DNA from: Pyricularia pennisetigena
Lineage: Eukaryota; Ascomycota; Sordariomycetes; Magnaporthales; Pyriculariaceae
Assembly: GCF_004337985.1 (NCBI RefSeq)
Contig: NC_043743.1
Location: 2,208,909 to 2,272,908, forward strand
DNA: 64,000 nt
Reading direction: 5' to 3'
Shown here: in pieces, positions 45,969-57,068 of the stretch
How the letters are laid out: every line of letters begins with the position of its first letter
Numbering within the stretch: the stretch's first letter is position 1
The notes under the pieces: model-generated
Databases searched by the model: none
Told to the model about the DNA's origin: nothing
Seen by the model: the letters and a program-made list of their open reading frames with translations, nothing else
Made by a program: the position numbers and the translations under genes

Positions 45969-46269
45969 GGCGGCGTGCAATGGCACTAAGCCACCAGAGA
46001 GAGAGTGATGGGAGCCGGCACAGACCGCATCTTAATTCAGCCCTACGCCACACTGGCCACCGGGGCGGGGGTCTGCACTCTGCATGGCTGGCGGTTTTCT
46101 CTATGGAAAGCGAGTCATCAGGGGCTTCGAAATTTCCTGCCAAGCAATTAATTATTCATCCCACTTAGCGAATTAGGCGCATGATAGTTTGCAGGCCCTC
46201 CTTACTACCAGACCGCACTTGCTGCCGTTCTCAATACGTTATCGTCTCACTACCTAATGAATTGAAAAC

Positions 46270-47580
46270 ATGGGAAAGTCGTCCAAGGACAAGCGCGATG
46301 CCTACTACCGGCTTGCCAAGGAGCAAGGCTGGAGGGCCAGAAGCGCATTCAAGCTTCTGCAACTCGACGAGGGTATGTATGTCCCCAGCTGCCACGCCAC
46401 CACACACTCCACCCTTGCTTCACGACCATCAAGTCGGCCAGTGCGCGCCCACTAACGCCCAGGACAATCAGAGTTTGACTTGTTTGCCAATGTAACCCGA
46501 GTAGTCGACTTGTGTGCTGCTCCGGGAAGTTGGTCACAGGTGCTCTCCAGGGTCCTGATCAAGGGCGAGAAATTTGGCAGGACAGCATGGCAGGATGATG
46601 AGGCCAAATTCCGGAGGCAGATGCTCCACATATTCGATGGTCAAGGTCAAGAATCTACCGTCGATGGCCCGGGAGAACCGTCAGTGACGGATGAGGAATT
46701 AAAGCCGCGCAAGGACGTCAAGATTGTGTCCATCGACCTGCAACCCATCAGCCCCCTGCCAGGTATCGTCACGTTGAGGGCAGACATCACACACCCTGCG
46801 ACGGTGCCACTGCTTCTCAAGGCTCTCGATCCAGGCTACGACCCCAAGTCGATGAGCCAACAGGCCTCGCACCCAGTGGACTTGGTCCTGAGCGATGGCG
46901 CACCCGACGTGACGGGGCTTCACGACCTGGATATATATGTGCAGTCGCAGCTGCTCTTTGCCGCGCTGAACCTCGCGCTCTGCGTCCTCAAGCCCGGCGG
47001 CAAGTTTGTCGCCAAGATATTCAGGGGCCGCAACGTGGATGTGCTCTACGCCCAGCTCAAGGTCTTCTTCGAGAAGGTCATTGTGGCCAAGCCTCGGTCC
47101 TCCAGGGCAAGCAGTGTCGAAGCCTTCATTGTCTGCCTCAACTTTCAACCCCCGGCCGGCTTCAAGGCAAGCCTGGACGAACCCCTGGGCGTGGGCTACC
47201 GTCTTCCGCAGATGGTCCAATCCAGGGAGCAGTCCGCGCCCATAATAGCGGATACCCTAATGCAGGATTGGAACAGTGGCACGTGGAGTCGGTCGTCCGG
47301 TGACAAGACTGCTTCTGCTTCCCGTCAGCAGAGCGAGATGGTCGAGGTTGAGCTGGAGGACTTGACGCCTGAGGAGCCCAAACAAGACGTTCGTTGGATT
47401 GCTCCGTTCATTGCGTGTGGAGACCTTTCATCGTACGACTCGGACGCCTCATATCAGCTGCCGGAAGACCACGTCTCGTTGGACCCTGTGCAGCCGCCTA
47501 CTGCTCCGCCTTACAAGCGCGCACTAGAGATGAGAAAGCTAGCAGGCGGGGCTTATGGGAAGACCGGTGTCAAAGCATAG
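46270..47580 (+). CDS. TRM7: tRNA 2'-O-ribose methyltransferase Trm7 (FTSJ1-type), 403 aa
   Basis: Exons 46270-46372 and 46472-47580; the intron is phase 1 with a CACTAACG branch. The start [29 protein letters not shown] is classic for Trm7, whose Lys begins the K-D-K-E catalytic set. SAM-binding [15 protein letters not shown] is followed by [18 protein letters not shown] (catalytic Asp), [11 protein letters not shown] (catalytic Lys) and the Glu in SSVEAFIVC. Trm7 methylates positions 32 and 34 of the anticodon loop of certain tRNAs, in yeast with Trm732 and Trm734. A fungal-type insertion between motif I and the acidic loop and a C-terminal extension of ~100 residues make it longer than the yeast protein. 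Confidence 0.93.
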
Positions 47581-47681
47581 GCCCATAATACAATATAATA
47601 CGAGCAACGCATCCGGCTGTCTCCTTTATCCTGTCTAATCTGTTTTGCCCCCCACAATTCGCACAATACAATCAACCGCAT

Positions 47682-48381
47682 TCATTCCTGATATCCAGTG
47701 ATATTTGATTCGGCGAGAGCCAGCTTCTTAGACAAACCCGGCCTTGCCAGAAGCTTTATGTCCTCCGGAGGTTGCCAGTCTTTTGCGCGCAACGTGCTCT
47801 TGTACATGCTGATCGCACCCTGGTCACGGCTTAAGATCAGTAACCGCCTAAGGTGCGTAAGGTGGTTGAGCACCTCGTCCAGGCACTCCATCATGAACTT
47901 CGCGAGCCCCTTTCTCTGGTGTTCGTCGACCACATAGACATCAGTCAGGTAGCCAAAGGTTACATTATCAGTGATAACCCTGGACAGCCCGATCATTGTG
48001 AGCTCTCCAGTCTGGTCTGCATCCTACAGGTCAGCTAGGTGTATTTCTAGAAAGGCTTTGGCGAGAATTGCATCGCAGTATTTACCTGGGCTCCGGGCCT
48101 TGGAAACTTTGTAGAGTCCAAAGCAGAGGCTGTTTTCCACCATCATCTGCAATGCGTCCTCGGGTAACTCTGTTGCCCACCTGTTTTTAATCATAGAGTC
48201 AATCGCATATCTAGGTCATTTTCTAGGGTGGCAAGTGACTCATAAACTCTAACCACAGAGCGTCAGAGGCCAATGCCTCATTGAGACGATCTAGCTGTAT
48301 ATACTGGGTATCGGTCGAGCAGCGAAACATCTCGGTTCCAATCTGGCGTTGCCAGTCTTGTGGCTTGAAGGTCAAAGGCAT
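47682..48381 (-). CDS. GNAT-family N-acetyltransferase, 185 aa
   Basis: Exons 48381-48254, 48180-48086 and 48016-47682. The middle junction needs the acceptor ATGCAG at 48017 rather than the nearer TAG to keep frame. Acetyl-CoA binding motif A is DVYVVDEHQRKGLAKFMM (Q/RxxGxA type), and the flanking beta strands TFGYLTD and RRLLILSRD are in place. The first exon ends in TG, so Trp is split across the GTTAGA donor. The protein resembles small stand-alone acetyltransferases of unknown substrate. Its stop is only ~100 bp from that of TRM7 (tail to tail). Confidence 0.8.
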
Positions 48382-49548
48382 GCTTGACCTTCAATGAATC
48401 GCTATGCTGAGTACCTACGTAAGTAGGTAGGTCAGTAAGTAGATAACTAGGTATGTAGGTGTCCAAAATTTGCAGGTCAATTTTGGATCTCACGTGTAGT
48501 GCATATAGGAGCTTGTTCTGGACGTTCGCAAAGTCATCGCAGAAAGTAAAAGAAGCACTCACAACAACGGAGCCGCCAACAAAGGTGAGCCACCAGATTC
48601 TAGATGTGGATTGCCACCAATCGTTTAATCTGATATTCACGACCCAAAAGAGCTTGTCTTCAGATCAGCTTTCAAAAGCGCACATACTCGCCATGTGGCA
48701 ACTAGTAGAGAAGTCAATCCCAAGGCGGGCTCACCGGAGCCGCTTCCTCGTCTTTGGGTGTTTGGAAGTGCAAATGGTCGGACGAACGTCGTCATCCGAG
48801 ACAGCTCGCTCCTGGTAAGAAGCAAAAGAAAGTGGGGCGACATGTCCAGCTGTACAGTCAAGCTAAAATCATAAGTTCTAGGCTAATCTATATACAGCAC
48901 ATGCTCGCGATATCCTGTCTTGCATGTATGTACACCTTCCGTCGGCATCGAGGAGCTAAACCTCCTGCGGGAAGTTTGACCTGGCCGTAGAATCGCCGCA
49001 GGTTCTTGCTAGGTCTACAAAACCTTGCTCCAAATATTACGCTCATTGTTGTGTGACTAGCATAGTACTCCTGCGGCTACTAAAATTTAGCGATTGCTTT
49101 TAGACGGAACAAGGTTCTTACAGTCAAGTAATGACATTGCCGGGTCAAAAGAAAGCCCCTGGATCCGTTTGGCGTCAGGAGAGGCAATGTGAAGATGAAT
49201 AAGCTATAGTTTCTCAACATCTAAGCATGGTCAATTATATCAAATCTCGGTTGCATAATTACAGAATGATTTGCCGGATGTACAATGAGGCAAGCTTTAT
49301 CAACAAGTCCAACAAAACTCAGCGCAGAATGAGAAGCAAAAACCATAGTCCCCTGACTCGACACAAATAGGACAAAGATATTCCAGCCAGACAAGACAAT
49401 GACAGAACAGCTCCGCAGTTCATGACATTAATATCACCCACACTTTAAAACAGAAAATTTGCGGTCAGTCGCGTATGCACAGACTGGCTTACACAAAAAC
49501 GACAAGAGCATCCCTGGCTGACATCCATCGCAGATTGCCGTGACTCTT
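48382..49548. other. Intergenic
   Basis: Starts with a degenerate GTAG/TAGG-rich stretch (about 48415-48462). No gene seen. Confidence 0.5.
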
Positions 49549-50003
49549 TTACGCCGTGTCTTTGGGAGCAGTCTTGTCCTTGATCTTGGCTTCGGCCTTG
49601 TTCACGGCAGCCTTTGCCTACACGTCAAACCATAAGTAACGTTAGCCAGCTATTTTACAATGATGCAGAGCATCAAACACGCCGCCCATTCTTTACGTGA
49701 ACTAGCTTCCGGAGAGAAAACTTTTTAGCTGGAGTCCACATCTCAAAAAGGACAGCTTACCTTGGAGCCGGCTGTCGCCTTCTTAGGCGCGGCTTTCTTC
49801 TTGGTCACTCCGGTGGACTTGGGGCCTGTCGCAGCCTTGGCCCTTGTCTTTGCCTCCGTCGCAGAGTCAGCGCCGGCGCTTGGTGCCTTCTTCGTCCTGG
49901 CGGTCGCCGGCTTCTTGCGCGTAACGGCGGGAGCGGTGTCGATAGTTTGAAAAACGCGCGGCCTGGAGTTTCCAGTCGCAGATCGAGTGCCTTCGCGGGG
50001 CAT
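49549..50003 (-). CDS. Small Lys/Ala-rich basic protein, histone H1 tail-like, 103 aa
   Basis: Exons 50003-49761 and 49617-49549; the intron is phase 0 (GTAAGC...GTGTAG). Composition is dominated by Lys, Ala, Thr and Pro, with repeated KK/TKK/AKA motifs (VTKKKAAPKKATAGSK, KAAVNKAEAKIKDK), like a linker-histone tail or an HMG-A-type protein. There is no winged-helix globular domain, so it is not a canonical H1. It is probably nuclear and DNA-binding by charge, or a disordered ribosome or nucleolar factor. The start context is ordinary. Confidence 0.65.
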
Positions 50004-52220
50004 TGTTGCAAAATTGTTTGCTTCTTCTGTGTTTTGCGCGGAAAACCACAGAAAGTTTGCGCTCGTAAAATTGCTTGCTGTCGTGACGATTTTTGCGAGT
50101 TCTAGATGGATTTGGTGGTTCGCAATGAGTGATGGGTGTGGGTGAAGCGTGGCAACGCTTCTTATGTACAGTCAGGAGAGGCAGGAGGGATTTGAGACCC
50201 GCAGCTCTTTGTTTGCGCAAGCGCTTGCTCAAGATCTAGCAGGATTCAGAGATAACGGGCCACGGATAGTCTGCTGGGTGGAAAGCAGGCGTAATACCGA
50301 CTGGTATATAAATAGCGCAAGGACAAAGGTAACCCGGGCAAATAAAGAAAAGGAAAAAAAAAAGGGCGTAAAAGAGAACTTTGGAAGACTCCTTCGCCAG
50401 GGACTTGTGTTTTGTCGCGCACGCGTCAACAGCTCCTTAGGCGCATACCTCTGTCCTTTCTGGTTTGTAGGGTACAGTTGCAACCGGGTAAACCTATGAA
50501 ATCAACAGACTGGCAATCACTCACATTTCACCGTACCGGTACACTAATGGAGCAGATTCTTCGATGCACTGAAATCGAGTATAAAATATGTTCCAGAATT
50601 GTTTGGAGGCAGATTACAACATCTGAATATTTTGGTATAGAAAATAATAGTTGTATTGAGAATGTGCAACGGGCGAAGAAATCAAAACAGCAGTGCAAGA
50701 CAAGGACAGGAAGGAAGGAGGGGGAACAAGACGGATGATGTCGGTTCGTCAAGTAGGTATGTTTGTTCCCACACGCGCTGCGCTGGCTGCTGGCGTCAGC
50801 ACCAGAAATCAAAACAACAATAACAGGAAGCACCCAGCTTAGCCGGTCAATCGATCCGGCAGCACCAGGCGCTTCTCCTTTGCCCTCCCATGGCGCAACG
50901 CAGCATACGAGATTCCGCCAACGACTGGCACAAATCGAGCCTGATTTGCTGCAACCACTGTCTCCCAGTTGTTGCTGTGTGCGGCCTAATGACCAGGGGT
51001 TGGTGATAGAGGTGTGGAGGGGAACAGCCTGGGTTGCCATTTCGAATCGGCGGTGGAGGCCATCCAGTCTAGCTTTAGAGCTGCCAGCTTTGGCAGCAAC
51101 TCTCGTAGCTGTTGCTGCCGCTGGGAAGTGTCAGACATTCCTGCTGCGCTCAATTTCCATCCAAATTCTGCATACAGGTAGGAAAGTAAGCCTGTTAAGC
51201 TTGGTGGGCATGGTTGTCGCTCGGCGAGAAAGTGAATAAAAAGGTAGGTCGCAAACCCTGGGTGGGTAGAATTTTATCACTGCGAAGACTTCATTTTCTT
51301 GATCCAGAATAGTCTTGATTGACTACACCCAAAAAAAAAACAACGTGTTTGTTCGATAAGCTATGGGCTAATGACGTTGCCGAGAACAGAAGGGCCCATG
51401 TGACGAGATAACCGCAAAGACGTAAAGACGTACGCAAGCAGCCATGCTGTTGACGCGACGGCCAATCGCCTGGGCAGGCTTGGATTTCCATTTGCGGGCT
51501 GAGCAGAAGATGCCCGTGGGGTTCTCCAGGATTTCAGTGGAGAATGACTGGGATGCTGCCCCCAAACCACACACCAAAATCATTGAAGCCGATCGAGCTA
51601 CACGATTTTTTTTTTTTTTTTCTCAACGGCCGTCCGAATAAGCAAATGCTGGGCTTCCCTCTGCTGATCTTGAGATTCACAACGAAACAATCGGTTACCA
51701 ATAGTTTGTTTGAGGACGGACACCCCAAATTGAGAATAATCAAGCCGGCTCTATTTGATGGTGGTCAGAATTAGTTCCAATCAGCTGTCATCCTAGACTA
51801 ACGTGTTGTGACTGCAACCAGAGTACATAACATATCCATGCCAAAAAGTATACTTGCAAATCCAGTGAGAACTTCAAGTTTTACCTTTTCCGAACAATTG
51901 CCGTACTAGTGCACTTCTGATCCCAACTTGAATCGCATTGACGCAGCAAACCGTCCTCACTGAGACTTTTTACAACCTTTGTCCCTAAAGACTTACTATG
52001 TTGGGCAGTTTTGGCAATTACAAAGTACCCAGCTTGATCGATTGGGATTGAAAAAAAGACAAAGAGCAGAATAGATAATATATAACAGGGAGGAAAACAA
52101 GGATAGGACACCTTCTGACACGCTTGGGCACATCATGAGATGGCTCGGCAATGAGCAGGATCGTGGTTGTCGTCACTGCCACGACAACTTAGCCGGTGAT
52201 GAGGCAAGGTAGGCCAGTAT

Positions 52221-52276
<56 letters not shown>

Positions 52277-52818
52277 GGCACCAAAGTAATAATAGTAATA
52301 ATAACCATAAGCAAGTAAGTAAATAAAAATAAAAAGGCGACAAACACCGAGTTCACAAAGTGCACAAATTACTGAGTATGCCTATTGCCTACCTTGTGGA
52401 CGTGGTCTACCATTCCCGAAATCCATGGAATATACCAGCCACCTGCAAGTTAAATTGGCAGGCATTGCTTCTGCTCACGGTCTCCTAGCAGTCAGTCGGC
52501 TCGTGTGGGGCAGCGGCTGTCAACCAACCAGCTTTGCAGGTGTCAGAATCAGTGGGGTCGCTGATTCGCTGCTACCTGGGCCGCACGCACCACGCTAGAT
52601 TGTAGGCGCAGGGGGCAGTGCAGTGATCGCTTGCCATCCATGTCAAACAAATCTCGTCCGTTGAAACTACTTCGAGTCTTTTCCCCTGTGAACTGCGGCC
52701 CACCTCCAAATTTTGGTCGAGTCCTGGAGGGTCGCTGAAATCTTGCGCGCTCTTTCCACTTTTCTCCCCAATCCTTTTCGGCCTCTTGCGATTGAGCGTT
52801 GAGCGTTGTACGAGACTC
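50004..52818. other. Gene-poor region with a compound microsatellite
   Basis: About 2.8 kb without a convincing gene. A 158-codon frame at 50763-51239 lacks domain or splice support. The region holds T/A tracts (51306-51320 and 51606-51620) and the microsatellite at 52221-52276. Confidence 0.5.
52221..52276 (+). repeat. Compound microsatellite (TAG)12-(AG)n
   Basis: Twelve TAG units run straight into about eleven AG units; an AAT/AGT-rich tail follows at 52288-52305. Confidence 0.95.
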
Positions 52819-52986
52819 ATGAGCAGCCCAGCCTGGGCGAATCTACCAAATCCCACCATCGTCCTCATATTTTTGCCGGCGTTGCTGTCTGGGCCAGTAG
52901 CGCTCGCTCAACCTACCTACCTAATTTTTAATAATCCCACTTGTCAGGGGTTCGCGACATTGCTCTCCCAGGCCTGCTACTCCTAA
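52819..52986 (+). CDS. Short ORF upstream of the GT69 gene, signal-peptide-like (55 aa)
   Basis: ATG 52819 to TAA 52986. A hydrophobic core (TIVLIFLPALLSGPVALAQ) resembles a cleavable signal peptide, and two Cys lie in the remainder. It sits 168 bp before the GT69 start and may be an upstream ORF in its leader or a small secreted peptide. No homologue recognised. Confidence 0.25.
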   Translation: MSSPAWANLPNPTIVLIFLPALLSGPVALAQPTYLIFNNPTCQGFATLLSQACYS

Positions 52987-53154
52987 AACTCTCGGCTCGA
53001 ATTTTCCAAAAAACCAAACATCATCTGCTCCTACGGCCACTCCGACGAGCTTAGTCTTGTACGAATCCACATACAAATAACGACGAGACGAAATAGCGAC
53101 CCCATCCGATCCTACACCTGAGAGGCAACCACACGCTTCACGGCGGCCATACCG

Positions 53155-54786
53155 ATGGCGCGCCTCAGTCGAACTCGATTGGCCTCGGAGGAGCGCAAGG
53201 GGTTTCTCGACTATTCACCGCCCTCCCCCTCACATACGTCTGGCTCCGGGTCCGGCATCGATGTCGAGAGCTTGGATGAGGTACTATATAAAAAGCCGTA
53301 CCCTCGCAGCAGGCGACGCGATGGCTTCGTCTCTTGGTCTCGAGCAAGGTTACGCAGATTGAGGAGGAGCATAAGGAGGCATCCCCTTCGGTCCTTCTTG
53401 ATCTTTCTCAAATATCTTCTGCCGGCGATATTGGGACTGTTGATACTTACACCACTCTTCGGGACCTCTTATCTCCACCCGCCTCCACATTACCTCGAGC
53501 TCAAGACGAGATGTCGAGGGAAGGCGGCCGAGCCTGGCTGTGCGAATTCGTTCGACGAGAAGGTTTTCATATCCGTCAGTCTCTACGACAAGGACGGTCA
53601 CCTATCCTCGGGGCCCTGGGGCCAGGCCGTCATTGAGCTCATCCACCTCATTGGCGCCAACAATGTATTTCTCAGTATATACCAGAACGACAGCGGACCC
53701 GAGGGCGAGGCGGCATTGGAGAACTTCAAGAGGAGGGTACCGTGCCGTCATTCAATTGTCAACGACGTCCACGTCGACTTGGATGGGTTTCCCAACGTCA
53801 CCATGCCTGATGGCAGTCAGCGGGTCAAGCGGTTAACATACCTGTCGGAGATGCGCAACAGGGCGCTAAGGCCTCTGGACAGGTTCCAGGAGGGCGACAA
53901 CAGTGGCATCCAGCGTTTTGACAAAATTCTTTTCCTCAACGACGTGGCCTTCAGGCCAATCGATGCGGCCCAATTGCTTTTTAGCACCAACGTCGGCGCC
54001 GACGGGCGCACGCGGTTTCTATCGGCCTGCGCGCTCGACTACATGAACCCACTTCTCTTCTACGACCTGTACGCACAGCGCGACGCCGAGGGCTATTCCA
54101 ATGGCCTACCGATCTTCCCTATCTTCAGCAACGAGGGCCAAGGGCTCTCACGCGCAGCCATGGGGGCACAGAGCGACGCCGTCCCCGTCAAGTCCTGCTG
54201 GGGTGGCATGGTGGCCATGCAGGCTCGCTACGTCCAAAACATGGAGCGCGAGCTGCCGAGGCCGGACTTTCAAAACACAAACTCTCACGTCATCGACCCG
54301 GCACACCCCCGTAACGTGTCGGCGCCCATTCGATTTCGTTACGAGCCCGAGGTGTTCTTCGACGCCTGCGAGTGTTGCCTATTCCAAGCTGACGTCAGCC
54401 AGGTAGCGAGGCGGGCCGACGCCAAGGAGGTCGAGACCTTTGTCAACCCTTACGTGCGTGTGGCCTACAGCTGGAAGGTTCTGAAATGGCTGCCCATCGT
54501 GCAGCGCTGGGAGAGGTTGATATCGCTGCCGCAGCGCATACTGAGCCCTCTCCTTGGCCTTCCTACGCACAACCCCCACCGAACAGTGGAGGAGGGCGAC
54601 GGCTTCGTGGAGGAAGTCTGGGACACACAAAAGAAACGTTGGAAGCTCGTGCAGCGCGTTGGTAGGAATGGCATGTTCTGTGGCGTCAGGGACATGCAGC
54701 TCGTCATGAAGGGCGAGCGGGAAGGAGAAGTCAACTGGGTCAACACTATTACTCCCTCTGGGCAGACACTGAACTTTCCTAGGTAA
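53155..54786 (+). CDS. GT69 alpha-1,3-mannosyltransferase, CAP59/CMT1 family, 543 aa
   Basis: Single exon, ATG 53155. It is a type II Golgi membrane protein: a basic cytosolic N terminus (~85 residues, RSRRRD, RRLRRSIRRH), then one TM helix (FLKYLLPAILGLLILTPLF), then the lumenal catalytic domain. Family landmarks are VFISVSLYDKDGHLSSGPWG, HLIGANNVFLSIYQNDSG, LTYLSEMRNRALRPL, FDKILFLNDVAF (a DxD-like metal site region), SACALDYMNPLLFYD, SCWGGMVAMQARY and FDACECCLFQAD. In Cryptococcus the CAP59/CMT1 family builds capsule mannan; in filamentous ascomycetes it is thought to act on wall or glycolipid mannosides. The acceptor is unknown here. Confidence 0.9.
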   Translation: MARLSRTRLASEERKGFLDYSPPSPSHTSGSGSGIDVESLDEVLYKKPYPRSRRRDGFVSWSRARLRRLRRSIRRHPLRSFLIFLKYLLPAILGLLILTPLFGTSYLHPPPHYLELKTRCRGKAAEPGCANSFDEKVFISVSLYDKDGHLSSGPWGQAVIELIHLIGANNVFLSIYQNDSGPEGEAALENFKRRVPCRHSIVNDVHVDLDGFPNVTMPDGSQRVKRLTYLSEMRNRALRPLDRFQEGDNSGIQRFDKILFLNDVAFRPIDAAQLLFSTNVGADGRTRFLSACALDYMNPLLFYDLYAQRDAEGYSNGLPIFPIFSNEGQGLSRAAMGAQSDAVPVKSCWGGMVAMQARYVQNMERELPRPDFQNTNSHVIDPAHPRNVSAPIRFRYEPEVFFDACECCLFQADVSQVARRADAKEVETFVNPYVRVAYSWKVLKWLPIVQRWERLISLPQRILSPLLGLPTHNPHRTVEEGDGFVEEVWDTQKKRWKLVQRVGRNGMFCGVRDMQLVMKGEREGEVNWVNTITPSGQTLNFPR

Positions 54787-56302
54787 TGAGCGGCGTCGGT
54801 TGTTAAATTGGTGGCGCGGGAGACTTTGGATTATTATAGCCAGCACAAAGACTTCCCGCTGAGGGAAAACAGGCTGCGGACAAAACACTATAATCGCACA
54901 GCACATATTTTTTGTTGCTATCGGCCCTATATATATATACCCTTTTGTGCAAAGGCCACTCAAAATTGTACCGTCATGTTACAGCGTCATAGTTATTGAA
55001 ATTTTACAATGTTGGGGATACAAACGGACCAGTGATATCAGCTCTCATGTTGCCAATTTATTCCTGAGATAGGTTATTCACGGTTTGTGTGCTGGCTTAA
55101 TGAAAACTAAACCCTTGTGATACATAGGGTTTTATGAGGGGGGTTATGTATACTCCTCTCTGTCAATGACATGTATATGGTCTTCCATACAAGTTGGGCC
55201 TTGATGGCCCAGTTGTACAAAAGAGGCATTTCTTGTTTAACCGATTACCCTATGATCCAATTTTTAGTAGTAGTAAACATTCAATCGAGAAAACAAGGGA
55301 GCAATACGTGAATAGGTACGTAAATAGTTAGGCCACTAGGTAAGCCAGTAGGCAGACAAGCTGGTAGGCCAATCGTTGAGTTACTAGATACATAGCTTTG
55401 CTTTTTCGAGTTGTTATGCAAAGGACCCAGTCTCCATTCCCGGAAAGTGACGATAGAAGCATACAAAACAAACTTTTCAAAGGTCTGGGGTATTTCTGCA
55501 ACGTTCCATCCGTCTCGGAGCAGTCTTTGCATGTTGTTTGAAATCCCCGTGTCGTAACAATGATAAAGTTTGGTTTCCAGGCTGGCGTTAACTGGATCCA
55601 GTATACACAGTATAGTCCATGGCGGTGTCACCGGAAGATTCCTCAGTGGAAACGTGAAAATGTACGCCCATCAATCCTACCGTGGCCTGCATGGTTACAT
55701 TGCAGCAAAGTCTCGATCTCCCCGGTCACTCCTTCAGCCGTGACTCTGGGGGCCAGGGGCCGGCTTGTATGGCTGCTTTTTTGTTCTCGCCCTGTGGAAT
55801 ATCGACATAACAATGATTGTATACTTAGTCTACAACTGAACATCGACCTAACCACGGTGATGTCTGATATCAGATAGTCGCCGCATCTCTAGTTCTCTTG
55901 CTGCGTCCAAATTCGGGTAACACTCGGACTGCCGACTTGCCAAAAGTTCTTCCACCAGGGTTCCATATCTTCTCAGAAGCACAGCCACGTCAATGTTGTT
56001 CGGGGATCTTGACAAGACCCCATTAGGCCAACTGTCTGTCACACCGCCTATTATCACATGTGGTGATCTCGGAGACTGAGATGGCACTGCTTCGGCTTCC
56101 TGTTTGGAGATGGCGCAAGCCGAGAAAAAAAAAAAAAAAGTTTGCTTGCGCCCATACCGTTGCACATTCACACCCTTGAGTCAAACCCGGACCGCGGGGC
56201 CCCGGTATAGAACGAGCGGCTCCAAAGATTCCTAATGCTGACTATCTGTGGACCACTGGCTGCGTGGCCTGGACCAATCTATCTTGCTTCGTGACAAACG
56301 CA
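54787..56302. other. Intergenic with possible gene remnants
   Basis: On the minus strand, frames at 55281-55631, 55643-55855 and 55848-56171 each contain coding-like peptides (for example VLLRRYGTLVEELLASRQSE) but do not join into one clean model. They may be a decayed or mis-spliced gene. TAGG-rich degenerate repeats lie at 55310-55395. Confidence 0.3.
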
Positions 56303-56713
56303 ATGGCAAAGCGTCTTTGGACAGCAAGCAAGGATCCAAGGCGATCGAGGGAACAGGCCGATGCTGGCTTTTCAGCCTTGATCCTGAAAGGGGGTATGAT
56401 ACCAAGATCATCCCTACCTTCTACTCGCCAGCAAACTGGCCGACGATCCCGCCCCGCTCACTTGCTTTTCTCACCGCCACCGATCCTTTCCCCAACGTAG
56501 GGATATCTTGCGTTCCTCAAAGTGGGCGGAACCCAGAGGGAATTCCTCGAAATTTTATCCGCCCGGTTGGCCCTCCTCAAAGAGCGCATCCAAGAAGGGA
56601 ATGAGCAAAAAAAAAGAGAGGCAGAGGAAGATACCGGGAAAGTGATCACAGGAGAAACCATGACAAGCTTTCTAAATCGTGAATATGCTCGGCGAAAGAC
56701 AATCCCTACATAG
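56303..56713 (+). CDS. Possible small spliced gene, coiled-coil C terminus (~93 aa)
   Basis: Exon 1 56303-56393 (ATGGCAAAG start), intron about 56394-56522 (GTATGA...CAAAG, phase 1), exon 2 56523-56713 ending in TAG. The C-terminal exon is clearly helical and charged (ILSARLALLKERIQEGNEQ). The branch site is weak and the acceptor is an AAG, so the 5' part is uncertain. Function unknown. Confidence 0.3.
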
Positions 56714-57068
56714 AAATTACAGATGGGTAGGTCAGGAGGTAGACGAGGGGATAAAGGATTTAAGTTAGAAGTGTGGGTGAGAAGGTCATATAAAGGTTAG
56801 GAGGGGTTAAGAATGATGACGGCAAGGCAGACAGATTGGCAAATAAGGGGAAATGAGATGGGAAAAGAACAAGGACATATACAGGAATACAGGATGGTAA
56901 TTATTTGGGATAAAAGATTGGTTTGGAATTCAAGTAAATGCTGATTGCAGTCAAAATTATGTATCCTGTATATGCACCCTTATATCCAACCATGCCTAAC
57001 GCCTTGCTATGATTTTTTCTTCTTCTTTTTATCCCAAGATGTGTACCCAAACATTATCAGCGGCCCGT
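56714..57068. other. Intergenic
   Basis: Purine-rich, GGTAGG-type degenerate repeats; no gene seen. Confidence 0.5.

Noticed and set aside
50763..51239. 158-codon plus-strand ORF
   Set aside because: No start context, domain or splice signals; could be chance in a gene-poor region.
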